DNA of 64,000 bases. It comes from Streptomyces sp. ISL-66. GTDB lineage: Bacteria > Actinomycetota > Actinomycetes > Streptomycetales > Streptomycetaceae. The notes under the pieces are model-generated. The model did not search any database and had not been told where the DNA came from. It saw only the letters and a program-made list of their open reading frames with translations. Position 1 is the first letter of the stretch. Each line of letters starts with the position of its first letter. This document shows, piece after piece, positions 15,956 through 23,978 of this stretch. Made by a program: the position numbers and the translations under genes. Where the stretch lies: NCBI RefSeq assembly GCF_018614135.1, contig NZ_JAGGOW010000041.1, positions 1-64,000 of the forward strand. The letters run 5' to 3'.

Positions 15956-16050
15956 CGGGGGCCGCGCGACGGCCCGCCGCCCGCGAGCGGCGGGCCGTCG
16001 CCGTCCGCACCACCGCACCACCGCACGGCATCCACCTGGAAGGACGCCCC

Positions 16051-17124
16051 GTGGCCACCTCCGTACGGGCGACCGGCGGCGGCTCCCCGCCGCCCGCGCC
16101 GCCGCCCGCCGCCGACCCCGGCTCCCGTAAGCACCCCTCCGGTCCGGGCAGATGGCGCAGCACGCTCTACCGCCTGGACCTGAAGGCGGTCCCCTACGTC
16201 TTCGTCGCCCCCTTCTTCCTCACCTTCGCCGCCTTCGGGCTCTTCCCCCTGATCTACACGGGCTGGCTCTCGCTCCACCGGGTCGAGCTCGGCGGCAGCG
16301 CGCAGTGGAAGGGGATGGAGAACTACAGCTCGCTGGCGACCAGCGAGTTCTTCTGGAACGCGCTCGCCAACACCTTCAGCATCGGTGTGATGTCGACGGT
16401 TCCGCAGCTGCTGATGGCCCTCGGCCTGGCGCACCTGCTCAACTACAAGCTCCGCGGCCGCGGGTTCTTCCGCGTCGCGGTCCTGGCCCCGTACGCCACC
16501 TCGATCGCGGCGGCGACGCTCGTCTTCGCCCAGCTGTTCAACACCGACTACGGCCTGATCAACACGGCCCTGGGCTGGGTCGGCTTCGAGCCGGTCGCCT
16601 GGGAGTCCTCCAAGTGGCCCGCGCAGATCGCCATTTCGACGATCGTCACCTGGCGCTGGACGGGGTACAACGCGCTCATCTACCTGGCGGCGATGCAGTC
16701 CGTCCCTCAGGACCTCTACGAGGCCGCGGCGCTGGACGGGGCTTCGCGCCTGCGCCAGTTCCTCAGCGTCACCATCCCCTCGATCCGGCCGACGATCCTC
16801 TTCACCGTCGTCGTCTCCACGATCGGTGCCACCCAGCTCTTCGGCGAGCCGATGCTCTTCGGCGGCAGCGTCGGCATCAGCGGTGGCAGCGGGAACCAGT
16901 TCCAGACGCTGAGCCTGCTCATGTACGAGAAGGGGTGGGTGACCGGTGCGCTGGGCCAGGCCTCCGCCATCGCCTGGGTCATGCTGCTGCTCCTGCTGCT
17001 CATCGGCGGCGTCCAGGCGCTGGTCTCCCGGTCGCAGCGCAAGCGCGGCGCCAACCGCGACCGCGACCGCCGCGGCAGCACCCGTAGCAGCCACAGCCGT
17101 ACTCGCAAGCAGCCGGGGAGCTGA
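16051..17124 (+). CDS. cebF: CebF, ABC sugar permease
   Basis: The GTG at 16051 follows a ggaagga Shine-Dalgarno (16038-16044). The 357-residue protein has a Pro-rich cytoplasmic N-terminus of about 45 residues and six membrane helices, the first being VPYVFVAPFFLTFAAFGLFP. The permease EAA loop reads YEAAALDGASRLRQF (consensus EAA...G.........I.LP). The C-terminus is strongly basic (RKRGANRDRDRRG). With CebG it forms the channel for cello-oligosaccharides; energy comes from the shared ATPase MsiK, not encoded here. A longer open frame runs through cebE in this register but is only its shadow. Confidence 0.93.
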   Translation: MATSVRATGGGSPPPAPPPAADPGSRKHPSGPGRWRSTLYRLDLKAVPYVFVAPFFLTFAAFGLFPLIYTGWLSLHRVELGGSAQWKGMENYSSLATSEFFWNALANTFSIGVMSTVPQLLMALGLAHLLNYKLRGRGFFRVAVLAPYATSIAAATLVFAQLFNTDYGLINTALGWVGFEPVAWESSKWPAQIAISTIVTWRWTGYNALIYLAAMQSVPQDLYEAAALDGASRLRQFLSVTIPSIRPTILFTVVVSTIGATQLFGEPMLFGGSVGISGGSGNQFQTLSLLMYEKGWVTGALGQASAIAWVMLLLLLLIGGVQALVSRSQRKRGANRDRDRRGSTRSSHSRTRKQPGS

Positions 17125-17128
17125 CCTC

Positions 17129-18022
17129 ATGGCCCGCACACTCGACCCGACCGCCGCCGCGGCTCCGCGTGCCCGGCGTCTTCGCCCGGCGCCCGGCCGC
17201 CAGCACCACGCGGGACCGCTGACGTACGTCCTGCTGGGTATCGCTGCCCTCTTCTCCCTCTTCCCGCTGTACTGGAACCTCGTCGCCGCCTCCCACTCGG
17301 GCGAGCGCGTGGTCGAGGCCCCGGCCCCGCTCCTGCCCGGTCCACGGCTCTTCGACAACCTCTCCTTCGCCTGGAACCAGGTCGACATGGGCGAGGCGCT
17401 GGTCAACACGACGGTCGTGGCCGGGCTCGTGGCCCTTTCCACCGTCCTGTTCTCCACCCTGGCCGGCTTCGCCTTCGCCAAACTGGCCTTCAAGGGCCGG
17501 GGCGCGCTGCTGGCCCTCGTGGTGGCGACCATGACGATCCCGCCCCAGCTGAGCGTGATCCCGCTCTACCAGATCATCACCGACCTCGGCTGGGTCGATC
17601 AGCTCCAGTCGGTCATCCTGCCCTCCCTGGTCGCCGCCTTCGGCGTGTTCTTCATGCGCCAGTACCTCATCGAGGCACTCCCCGTGGAGCTGGTCGAGGC
17701 GGCCCGGATGGACGGCGCCCACAGCCTGCGCATCATCTGGCACGTGGTGTTCCCGGTGGCCCGGCCCGCGATGGCGGTCCTGGGGATGCTCGTCTTCGTC
17801 CAGGCCTGGAACGATTTCTTCTGGCCGTTCATCGCGCTGACCCCCGACGGCAGTCCGACCCTCCAGGTGGCCCTGGCCGGCCTCGGCGCGGGCAACCACA
17901 CCGTCGACCAGGCCGTCGTCCTGACCGGGGCGCTCATATCCACCCTGCCCCTGCTCCTGGTCTTCGCCGTGCTCGGCAAGCACATCGTGGGCGGCATCAC
18001 CGCCGGCGCCGTCAAGAACTGA
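17129..18022 (+). CDS. cebG: CebG, ABC sugar permease
   Basis: The ATG at 17129 is 4 bp after the cebF stop. The 297-residue protein has the MalG-type plan: six membrane helices (first: [20 protein letters not shown]), the EAA loop [20 protein letters not shown] and the end [13 protein letters not shown]. It partners CebF in the cellobiose/cellotriose importer. bglC follows after 86 bp with its own CebR box, so it can be both read through and separately repressed. Confidence 0.94.
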   Translation: MARTLDPTAAAAPRARRLRPAPGRQHHAGPLTYVLLGIAALFSLFPLYWNLVAASHSGERVVEAPAPLLPGPRLFDNLSFAWNQVDMGEALVNTTVVAGLVALSTVLFSTLAGFAFAKLAFKGRGALLALVVATMTIPPQLSVIPLYQIITDLGWVDQLQSVILPSLVAAFGVFFMRQYLIEALPVELVEAARMDGAHSLRIIWHVVFPVARPAMAVLGMLVFVQAWNDFFWPFIALTPDGSPTLQVALAGLGAGNHTVDQAVVLTGALISTLPLLLVFAVLGKHIVGGITAGAVKN

Positions 18023-18093
18023 CGGGACCGAAGGGCTCGTCGGGCGCACCGCCCGGCACCACACCATCCGGCACCACACCACCCCTCTCGCGT

Positions 18094-18107
18094 TGGGAGC
18101 GCTCTCT
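18094..18107. promoter_or_regulatory. CebR box overlapping the bglC Shine-Dalgarno
   Basis: TGGGAGCGCTCTCT matches 12 of 14 positions of the CebR box and contains the GGGAG ribosome-binding site. It ends one base before the bglC ATG (18109), so CebR bound here would act as a roadblock and the operator and translation signal are the same bases. Confidence 0.8.
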
Positions 18108-18108
18108 T

Positions 18109-19551
18109 ATGACCGCGTCCGAGACCCGTCCACTCACCGCCGTCCGCTCTTTCCCGCCCGGCTTCCTGTGGGGCACGGCCACCGCCGCGTACCAGATCGA
18201 GGGCGCCGCCCGTGAGGACGGCCGGACGCCATCCATCTGGGACACCTTCTCGCACACCCCGGGCAAGGTCTTCGAAGGCCACACCGGCGACGTGGCGGTG
18301 GACCACTACCACCGGTTCCGCGAGGACGTCCGGCTGATGTCCGAACTCGGGCTGGGCGCCTACCGGTTCTCCGTCTCCTGGTCCCGGGTGCAGCCGACGG
18401 GCCGGGGCCCGGCCATCCAGCGGGGGCTGGACTTCTACCGCCGGCTCGTCGACGAGCTGCTCTCCAATGGCATCGAGCCCGCCCTCACCCTCTACCACTG
18501 GGACCTGCCCCAGGATCTGGAGGACGCGGGCGGCTGGCCGGAGCGCTCCACCGCCGAGCGCTTCGCCGAGTACGCGGGGCTCGTCGCGGAGGCGCTCGGA
18601 GACCGTGTGCAGCGTTGGACCACGCTCAACGAGCCCTGGTGCAGCGCGTTCCTCGGCTACGGCTCGGGGGTCCACGCACCGGGCCGCACCGATCCGGTCG
18701 CCGCCCTGCGCGCGGCCCACCACCTCAACCTCGGTCACGGCCTCGCCGTACAGGCCTTGCGGTCCGCGCTGCCCGGGGGCGCTCAGCTCGCGGTCTCCCT
18801 CAACCTCCACGAGGTCCGCCCGCTGACCGCCTCGCCGGAGGACCTGGAGGCGGCCCGCCGGATCGACGCCGTCGGCAACCGGATCTGGCTGGGGCCGATG
18901 CTCGAAGGCGCGTACCCGGCGGACCTGTTCACGGACACCGCGCACCTGACGGACTGGTCCTTCGTCCAGGACGGGGACACGGCCACGAGCCACCAGCCCC
19001 TGGACCTGCTCGCCGTCAACTACTACACCCCGACGGTCGTCTCGAGCGTGCCGCAGGGTGTGCAGGGCCCGCAGGATGACGGACACGGCAACAGCGAGCA
19101 TTCGCCCTGGCCCGGCGCGGACGGCATCGCCTTCCACCAGGCGCCGGGCGAACGCACCGCGATGGGCTGGCCGGTGGACGCGAGCGGACTGTACGACCTG
19201 CTGACCCGGACGGCCGACCGGTATCCCGGCCTGCCGCTGGTCATCAGCGAGAACGGCGCGGCGTACGAGGACGAGGTCGGCCCTGACGGCACGGTCCACG
19301 ACCCGGAGCGCGCCGCGTACATCCATGCCCACCTCGATGCCGTGCACCGGGCGATCGCCGCCGGGGTGGACGTGCGCGGCTACTTCCTCTGGTCGCTGCT
19401 CGACAACTTCGAGTGGTCGTACGGGTACGCCAAGCGCTTCGGTGCGATCCACGTCGACTACGGGACCCTGGAGCGCACGCCCAAGTCGAGCGCGCGCTGG
19501 TACGGGCACGTGGCGCGGACGGGTGAGCTGCGCGCACCCGGCGACGCGTAG
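18109..19551 (+). CDS. bglC: BglC, GH1 beta-glucosidase (intracellular)
   Basis: The 480-residue GH1 enzyme has no signal peptide. It has the N-terminal signature [20 protein letters not shown], acid/base Glu175 in TLNEPW and nucleophile Glu381 in [13 protein letters not shown]. The C-terminal [17 protein letters not shown] closes the barrel. It hydrolyses imported cellobiose and cellotriose to glucose in the cytoplasm, which also removes the CebR inducer. It lies last in the cebEFG-bglC cluster. Its Shine-Dalgarno is embedded in a CebR box, and a 12-bp hairpin follows at 19677. Confidence 0.95.
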   Translation: MTASETRPLTAVRSFPPGFLWGTATAAYQIEGAAREDGRTPSIWDTFSHTPGKVFEGHTGDVAVDHYHRFREDVRLMSELGLGAYRFSVSWSRVQPTGRGPAIQRGLDFYRRLVDELLSNGIEPALTLYHWDLPQDLEDAGGWPERSTAERFAEYAGLVAEALGDRVQRWTTLNEPWCSAFLGYGSGVHAPGRTDPVAALRAAHHLNLGHGLAVQALRSALPGGAQLAVSLNLHEVRPLTASPEDLEAARRIDAVGNRIWLGPMLEGAYPADLFTDTAHLTDWSFVQDGDTATSHQPLDLLAVNYYTPTVVSSVPQGVQGPQDDGHGNSEHSPWPGADGIAFHQAPGERTAMGWPVDASGLYDLLTRTADRYPGLPLVISENGAAYEDEVGPDGTVHDPERAAYIHAHLDAVHRAIAAGVDVRGYFLWSLLDNFEWSYGYAKRFGAIHVDYGTLERTPKSSARWYGHVARTGELRAPGDA

Positions 19552-19676
19552 CACTGCGCCTTGCGCGACGCCCCCGCCCCCGTCCGGTTCACGCGTCCGG
19601 TTCGTCGGCCGGCGCGCCGCCCACCTGCTCTTCGCCCGGACGTACGGATCACCGGGATCGAGACCCGGGTCGAGTC

Positions 19677-19707
19677 GCTCCGCGAGCCGTGGTCCGGCTC
19701 GCGGAGC
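19677..19707. terminator. Hairpin terminator after bglC, 12-bp perfect stem
   Basis: gctccgcgagcc (19677-19688) and its exact complement (19696-19707) flank a 7-base loop, 125 bp after the bglC stop. It probably ends the ceb transcript. Confidence 0.75.
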
Positions 19708-19731
19708 GGCCGTCGTCGCGCCCAGAGGTGA

Positions 19732-19882
19732 TCAGCGGCTGGGCCGTCCCCTTCGGATCTCGTCGGCCATGAGCCCCGCCGTCCGTCGCAGCCCCGCGAC
19801 GATCTCGCACATGGCGTCCCACTCACACAGCACTCCGGGCGCCGGAGGTGACGAGCTCCTCGGCCATCACCTGAAGATCCAT
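19732..19882 (-). other. Possible frameshifted small gene or coding remnant
   Basis: The 19552-20133 gap holds no intact gene. On the minus strand an ATG at 19882, preceded by a gaagggg site, gives MDLQVMAEELVTSGARSAV and then a stop. The overlapping frame continues LCEWDAMCEIVAGLRRTAGL and MADEIRRGRPSR to a stop at 19732. Both halves have host-like codon use, suggesting one small gene of about 50 codons broken by a frameshift near 19830. I do not recognise it. Upstream on the same strand another coding-like fragment (HEADPAVCEVVGGAPVSYER) is visible without a start. Confidence 0.3.
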
Positions 19883-20133
19883 GGCGGACCCCTTCCCGTG
19901 GATCACCCACGGTAGCCAGCTCCCCGCCCGCTCGCTCGTAGCTCACCGGCGCGCCGCCAACCACCTCGCAGACGGCCGGATCTGCCTCATGGGCCGTCCC
20001 CCGCTGTCCGAACGCCGTGGCCGGAGCGGGAAGAACGAAGCGTACGGATCCCAACGGAGGGGAACTATCACCGCCTGATGGTGAGTACCATCCGGCAGCA
20101 ACACACCGCAAGGTACGAAGAGAGCGAGCAACC

Positions 20134-20997
20134 ATGGCCGACGAGTCGGACACCACACCCATCCACAGCCTGTACGCGCAGCGGTTCGCCGCTGATCTCG
20201 AGATCAACCGCAAGGAGCAGGAGAGCCTCTCCGTTCAGATCACGGAGCTCGAGGCGCGCCTGAAGCAGCTGAAGTCCGACGAGAGTTGGCTCAGCGGCAT
20301 GCAGGGAACTCTGGCCCCGACGGACGGGACCGCGCCCCGGTCCCCCGCAGCGGCGCCCGCGGCCGACTCCGCAACCGTACCCGCGCCCAAGGCCGTTCGC
20401 GGAGCCGTGCCCAAGCCGCGTCAGGCGAAGAAGGCGGCCGCCGGGACCTCGCGCACCAAGAAGGCGGCGCCGGCCAAGAAGGCCGCCACCGCCAACGCGG
20501 CCGGCACCGAGGCGAAGGCGCAGGTGGCCGAGGTGCAGGTGGCGAGGGCCCAGGTGACGAAGGCCCAGGCCGCCAAGGCAGAGCCGGCCAAGGCACAGGT
20601 GGCGAAGGCCAAGCCCGCCCCGCGCAAGACTGCCTCCACGACGGCCGCGACGGCAACGGCGGCCGAGAAGGCCGAGAAGGGCGCCCCGGTGGCAGCCGGC
20701 AGGACCGAGCCGCCGCTGCGCGAGCTCATCCTGACCCTGCTGGTCGGCGCCGCCGAACCCCGCCTGGTCAACGAGATCACCACCGAGCTGGCCCAGGCAC
20801 ACCCCGGCCGCCCGGCCTCCACCCAGGTGGTGCGCAACACCCTCGAGGCCCTCACCAAGAAGGGCGCCATCGAGAAGGAGCACAAGCAGGGCTCGGTGAT
20901 GTACACCGCACCCGCCCCCGGCGGCACCCCTGTGCCCGAGGCGCCGACGCCCGCGCCCGCGGAAGTCGCCGACGAGAAGGCTGCAGTGAAGGTCTAG
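20134..20997 (+). CDS. Histone-H1-like protein with coiled coil and C-terminal winged helix
   Basis: The ATG at 20134 has an agagagcg site upstream. The 287-residue product has three parts. A predicted coiled coil comes first (about residues 15-50: ADLEINRKEQESLSVQITEL then EARLKQLKSDESWL). A long Lys/Ala/Pro tail of the histone-H1 or HupS type spans about residues 65-195, with KKAAPAKKAATANAAG and repeated AKAQVAKA units. A folded domain lies at about 200-260 (LRELILTLLVGAAEPRLVNE, STQVVRNTLEALTKKGAIEK, SVMYTAP), which looks like a winged helix. Together these suggest a DNA-binding, possibly nucleoid-associated regulator. It is not Lsr2 or HU. No operon partners. Confidence 0.6.
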   Translation: MADESDTTPIHSLYAQRFAADLEINRKEQESLSVQITELEARLKQLKSDESWLSGMQGTLAPTDGTAPRSPAAAPAADSATVPAPKAVRGAVPKPRQAKKAAAGTSRTKKAAPAKKAATANAAGTEAKAQVAEVQVARAQVTKAQAAKAEPAKAQVAKAKPAPRKTASTTAATATAAEKAEKGAPVAAGRTEPPLRELILTLLVGAAEPRLVNEITTELAQAHPGRPASTQVVRNTLEALTKKGAIEKEHKQGSVMYTAPAPGGTPVPEAPTPAPAEVADEKAAVKV

Positions 20998-21051
20998 GCA
21001 GTCTCCGGGAGTTGCTCCCCGAGCCACCGGGTCCGGCGAACGGTACGGAAC

Positions 21052-23016
21052 TCACCCCTCGCGCAGATGATCTACGCTGAGGGTTCCGAAGGTGATGCGG
21101 GTGTGCGATCCGTCGTCCGCCCACCGCACTTCGACGGACCCGTCGTCCACCGTCACCTCGGTGACCGCGGTGGCCGGCGGGGCCGGATCCGGTGCACCGG
21201 TGAGCACGGCCAGGGCCGCGTACAGGCCCGTTCCCTCCACCCGCGTCGTGAGCCGTGGTAGGCACGCCCATGCGGTGAAGGCGGTACCCGCGGGCGCCCG
21301 GGTCTCGTCCTGGGCGCCCCAGCCGTGCAGCGGGTGCAGCACGGACACGAGCGGTTCCTCCGGGCCGGTGGCCCAGCCGGTCTGTTCCACCAGTGCTCCG
21401 TCCGGCGCGCCCTGGACCCGGTGTACGCGCAGTTCGTGGCGGCCCCTGACCACGGTGACGCTCTCCACGCGCAGTCCGGGGACCGTGGGGGTGCCGCTGG
21501 GGAAGACCGGTCGGTGCCAGGACGCCGCCCAGCCCCAGCCGTCCCCGTGTCCGGCCCCCAGGGGGTGGATGCGGCGCCGGACACTGCGGATGCCCGCCAC
21601 CACCACGGCGAGGTGGTTGTCCGGTGTGTTGCCGCGCGCGGTGGGGCCGGTCCGGGTCGAGTAGGCCGCACGGCCGTAGAGGGGGTCGTCGTCCGCGGCC
21701 GCTTCCGCCTCGTCCGGCCCGACGTGGTCGCTTCCGTGGTTGTGCAGCCGTACGATCCCGTCGGCGCGGGTGCTCTGCACCAGCAGGCCCGGTACGGGCA
21801 GTGCGAGCACCCGGTCGGGGCCCTCGCTGGGCGCGGCCTCCTCCGTCGCGGTCCACAGGGGATGCGTCTGCGGAGCGAGCAGGCACACGAAGGCCTTGGA
21901 CGCCCAGTACGGCGAGGCCGGTCCGGAGTACGCCTGGAGGGTCGGCGCGTGCGGACCGTGCCAGCCGAGGCTGAGCAGGCCGTCGGCGCCCACGGCGCCC
22001 CGGTCCAGGAAGTAGCGCAGCGATCCGCTCAGCAGCCGCCGTGACGTTCCGGGGGTGAGCGGGGTGTGACCGGTGACCGCGCCGAGGCCGACGGCTGACG
22101 CCGCGGCGAAGCGGTAGGTCAGGGAGCGTCCGAAGTGGACCGGCGCCCCGTCGGCGCCGAAGAGCAGGGAGAAACCGTCCAGGTGCGCGCGCAGCCGTTC
22201 GCCGTGCGGGGCGTGTGCGCCGACACAGTCCGCGAGGTGCGCGTCGAGTACGGGATACAGGTGCAGCGCCCAGCCGTTGTAGTGGTCGAAGGCCCGGCCG
22301 TCGCCGTCGGCGTACCAGCCCTGCCCGCGGTACCAGCCCTCCAGGAGGTCCGTCGCGCGGCGGCGGACCAGGGCCGTCCGCGCATCGCCCCGGCCCACGG
22401 ATTCCAGGAACCCGGCCACGGTGAAGGGAAAGAGGTACCAGTTGTTGGGGGCGGGCACGTGGCGCAGCGCGCCCCGCAGCCACTCCTCGGCCCGGTCCTG
22501 TACGGCGCCGTCGAGACGGTCCCAGAGCCAGGGCCGGGTCAGCCGGAGCCCGAGGGCCACGGAGGCCGACTCGACCATCGGCTGGCCGTCTACGTGCACA
22601 TCGCGGATGAGGGGCCAGGACTCCGCGTCGTCCCGGCCCGGCGTGCGGGTCCCCGCCGCCAGCCCGTCCGCGTACCGCTCCAGCCAGCCGTACGGGTCCT
22701 TGCCCCCGTCGCCCGCGACGCGGAACGCGGCGGCGAGGAAGGTACGCGCGTACCCTTCGAGCCCGTCCGAGCGCACTCCGGAGGCGGAGGGCCTTCCCGG
22801 CAGGTCGAGCAAGGCTCCGTGCGGGGTGGCCCACCGCCAGGCGGCGCGCAGGAGCCCGTCGGCGACCGCCTCCCAATGGGCACGGGTGTAGCCGGTGCAC
22901 GGACTCAACTCCCGGTCCTCTACGGGCAGTTCGCGGAACCCAGGGGATCCGGGGAGCTCGGGGAATCCGGGAAGGATCATGGGAGGAATACTGGCCGAGC
23001 GGCCGGATCCGGTCAA
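21052..23016 (-). CDS. DUF2264 family protein (putative polysaccharide-degrading enzyme)
   Basis: The 654-residue product matches the DUF2264 layout. An alpha/alpha-barrel-like N-terminal half includes YGWLERYADGLAAG, PAPNNWYLFPFTVAGFLESV and GWYADGDGRAFDHYNGWALH. A beta-rich C-terminal half resembles the sandwich of polysaccharide lyases. There is no signal peptide. The start may be TTG at 23016, which has a gggagc site, or ATG at 22980, which has none; the TTG is preferred. Members are thought to hydrolyse or eliminate unsaturated oligosaccharides, but the substrate is not known. It is transcribed alone, convergent with the H1-like gene. Confidence 0.75.
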   Translation of the reverse strand: MTGSGRSASIPPMILPGFPELPGSPGFRELPVEDRELSPCTGYTRAHWEAVADGLLRAAWRWATPHGALLDLPGRPSASGVRSDGLEGYARTFLAAAFRVAGDGGKDPYGWLERYADGLAAGTRTPGRDDAESWPLIRDVHVDGQPMVESASVALGLRLTRPWLWDRLDGAVQDRAEEWLRGALRHVPAPNNWYLFPFTVAGFLESVGRGDARTALVRRRATDLLEGWYRGQGWYADGDGRAFDHYNGWALHLYPVLDAHLADCVGAHAPHGERLRAHLDGFSLLFGADGAPVHFGRSLTYRFAAASAVGLGAVTGHTPLTPGTSRRLLSGSLRYFLDRGAVGADGLLSLGWHGPHAPTLQAYSGPASPYWASKAFVCLLAPQTHPLWTATEEAAPSEGPDRVLALPVPGLLVQSTRADGIVRLHNHGSDHVGPDEAEAAADDDPLYGRAAYSTRTGPTARGNTPDNHLAVVVAGIRSVRRRIHPLGAGHGDGWGWAASWHRPVFPSGTPTVPGLRVESVTVVRGRHELRVHRVQGAPDGALVEQTGWATGPEEPLVSVLHPLHGWGAQDETRAPAGTAFTAWACLPRLTTRVEGTGLYAALAVLTGAPDPAPPATAVTEVTVDDGSVEVRWADDGSHTRITFGTLSVDHLREG

Positions 23017-23164
23017 CAGGATCGCTCCCGGCCGCGGAAGGCGCCGGGCCTCGCGCGGTGGCCGGTGATCGCGCCGCGCGGGCGGGTACGCGACGAGGGC
23101 CCGGCCGGCGTGTGCCGGTCGGGCCCTCGGGGTGTTCGGGTGGCGGGTCGCGCCGGGCCTTCGG

Positions 23165-23476
23165 TCAGACGGTCACGGGGGTGCCGAGCATCGCGGAAGC
23201 CTGCTGCAACGGGCTGAGGGCGCGCGCGGGCGCGGCGACCTCGGGGATCCCGCGGCAGGTGAAGCCGAGCTGGGTCATGGCCCTGAGGACTTCGCCGACG
23301 CTGAAATCACGACGGTCCTGGCGGGTGACGACCTGGCCGACCTGCTTGACCGGGTACACGCGGCGGCCGATGATCACCGACTCGCCGATGACCTCCTCGG
23401 GCTTGATGCCCTTCATCGATTCCAGGACGCCGCTCTTGGTCAGATCGAACGGGAAACGGGCGATGACAACGCGCAT
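23165..23476 (-). CDS. SCO5918-family small protein
   Basis: The 103-residue basic protein MRVVIARFPFDLTKSGVLES contains MKGIKPEEVIGESVIIGRRV, then YPVKQVGQVVTRQDRRDF and a C-terminal helical region. It matches what Streptomyces annotations call SCO5918 family, conserved beside a DEAD-box helicase and cold-shock gene, as here. A tctccctgtg leader and ATG at 23476 place it 51 bp after the CBS gene, so the helicase, CBS and this gene may be one leftward transcript. Function unknown; linkage suggests a part in RNA metabolism or cold response. Confidence 0.65.
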   Translation of the reverse strand: MRVVIARFPFDLTKSGVLESMKGIKPEEVIGESVIIGRRVYPVKQVGQVVTRQDRRDFSVGEVLRAMTQLGFTCRGIPEVAAPARALSPLQQASAMLGTPVTV

Positions 23477-23527
23477 GATGCCTCACAGGGAGAAAGAGGA
23501 GGGACGGATCCGCCGCGGTGAGGCGGC

Positions 23528-23932
23528 TCAGCGGGCAAGGGCGAGAACACCCATGGCGCTGCCTTGTTCATCGACGACGGGCAGGGCGTCGAGCCTGCGG
23601 TAGCGCATCGCGTGCTCGGCCTCGGCCATCGTGGTCGCCGAAGAGGCGACCGGGCCGTGGTCGCCCAGGACGTCGCGCAGCCGGACCCGGTCCGTGTACG
23701 CGGCGCCGTCGCCGACGGCCACGAGCTGGGCACGGGTGACCAGCCCGGTGCACAGGCCGTCCTCGTCACAGACGAGCAGATGTCCGGCGCGGGCGCTGGC
23801 CATGACGGCCAGGGCGACCTCGACGGTCATGTCGTCACAGACCTGGGGTCCGGCCGCGTCCATGGCGTCCGCAACCGTCCGGTCAGCAGGAGGAGCACTC
23901 GCCGAGCGGGGCTCCATGTGGATCAGCGTCAC
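23528..23932 (-). CDS. Two-CBS-domain protein
   Basis: The GTG at 23932 is chosen because an aggagg Shine-Dalgarno lies 6 nt upstream. This gives 134 residues starting VTLIHMEPRSASAPP. Two CBS motifs follow: TVADAMDAAGPQVCDDMTVE with ARAGHLLVCDEDGLCTGLVT, and VRLRDVLGDHGPVASSATTM with RRLDALPVVDEQGSAMGVL. Tandem CBS domains bind adenine nucleotides and sense energy state. It lies between the helicase and the SCO5918-like gene, 46 bp after the helicase stop, and is probably co-transcribed. It has no effector domain and would act by protein interaction. Confidence 0.82.
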   Translation of the reverse strand: MTLIHMEPRSASAPPADRTVADAMDAAGPQVCDDMTVEVALAVMASARAGHLLVCDEDGLCTGLVTRAQLVAVGDGAAYTDRVRLRDVLGDHGPVASSATTMAEAEHAMRYRRLDALPVVDEQGSAMGVLALAR

Positions 23933-23978
23933 AACGTGCCTCCTGCACTGATGGGTCAGTTTCCTGAGCAAAGTGCTG

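Noticed and set aside
14389..16050. 554 extra N-terminal codons ahead of CebF in an open frame
   Set aside because: This region encodes CebE in another frame. The CebF start with a good Shine-Dalgarno is at 16051, and the upstream part is Arg-rich shadow sequence.
15784..17532. 582-codon minus-strand frame over cebF/cebG
   Set aside because: Antisense shadow of permease genes, with no recognisable domain.
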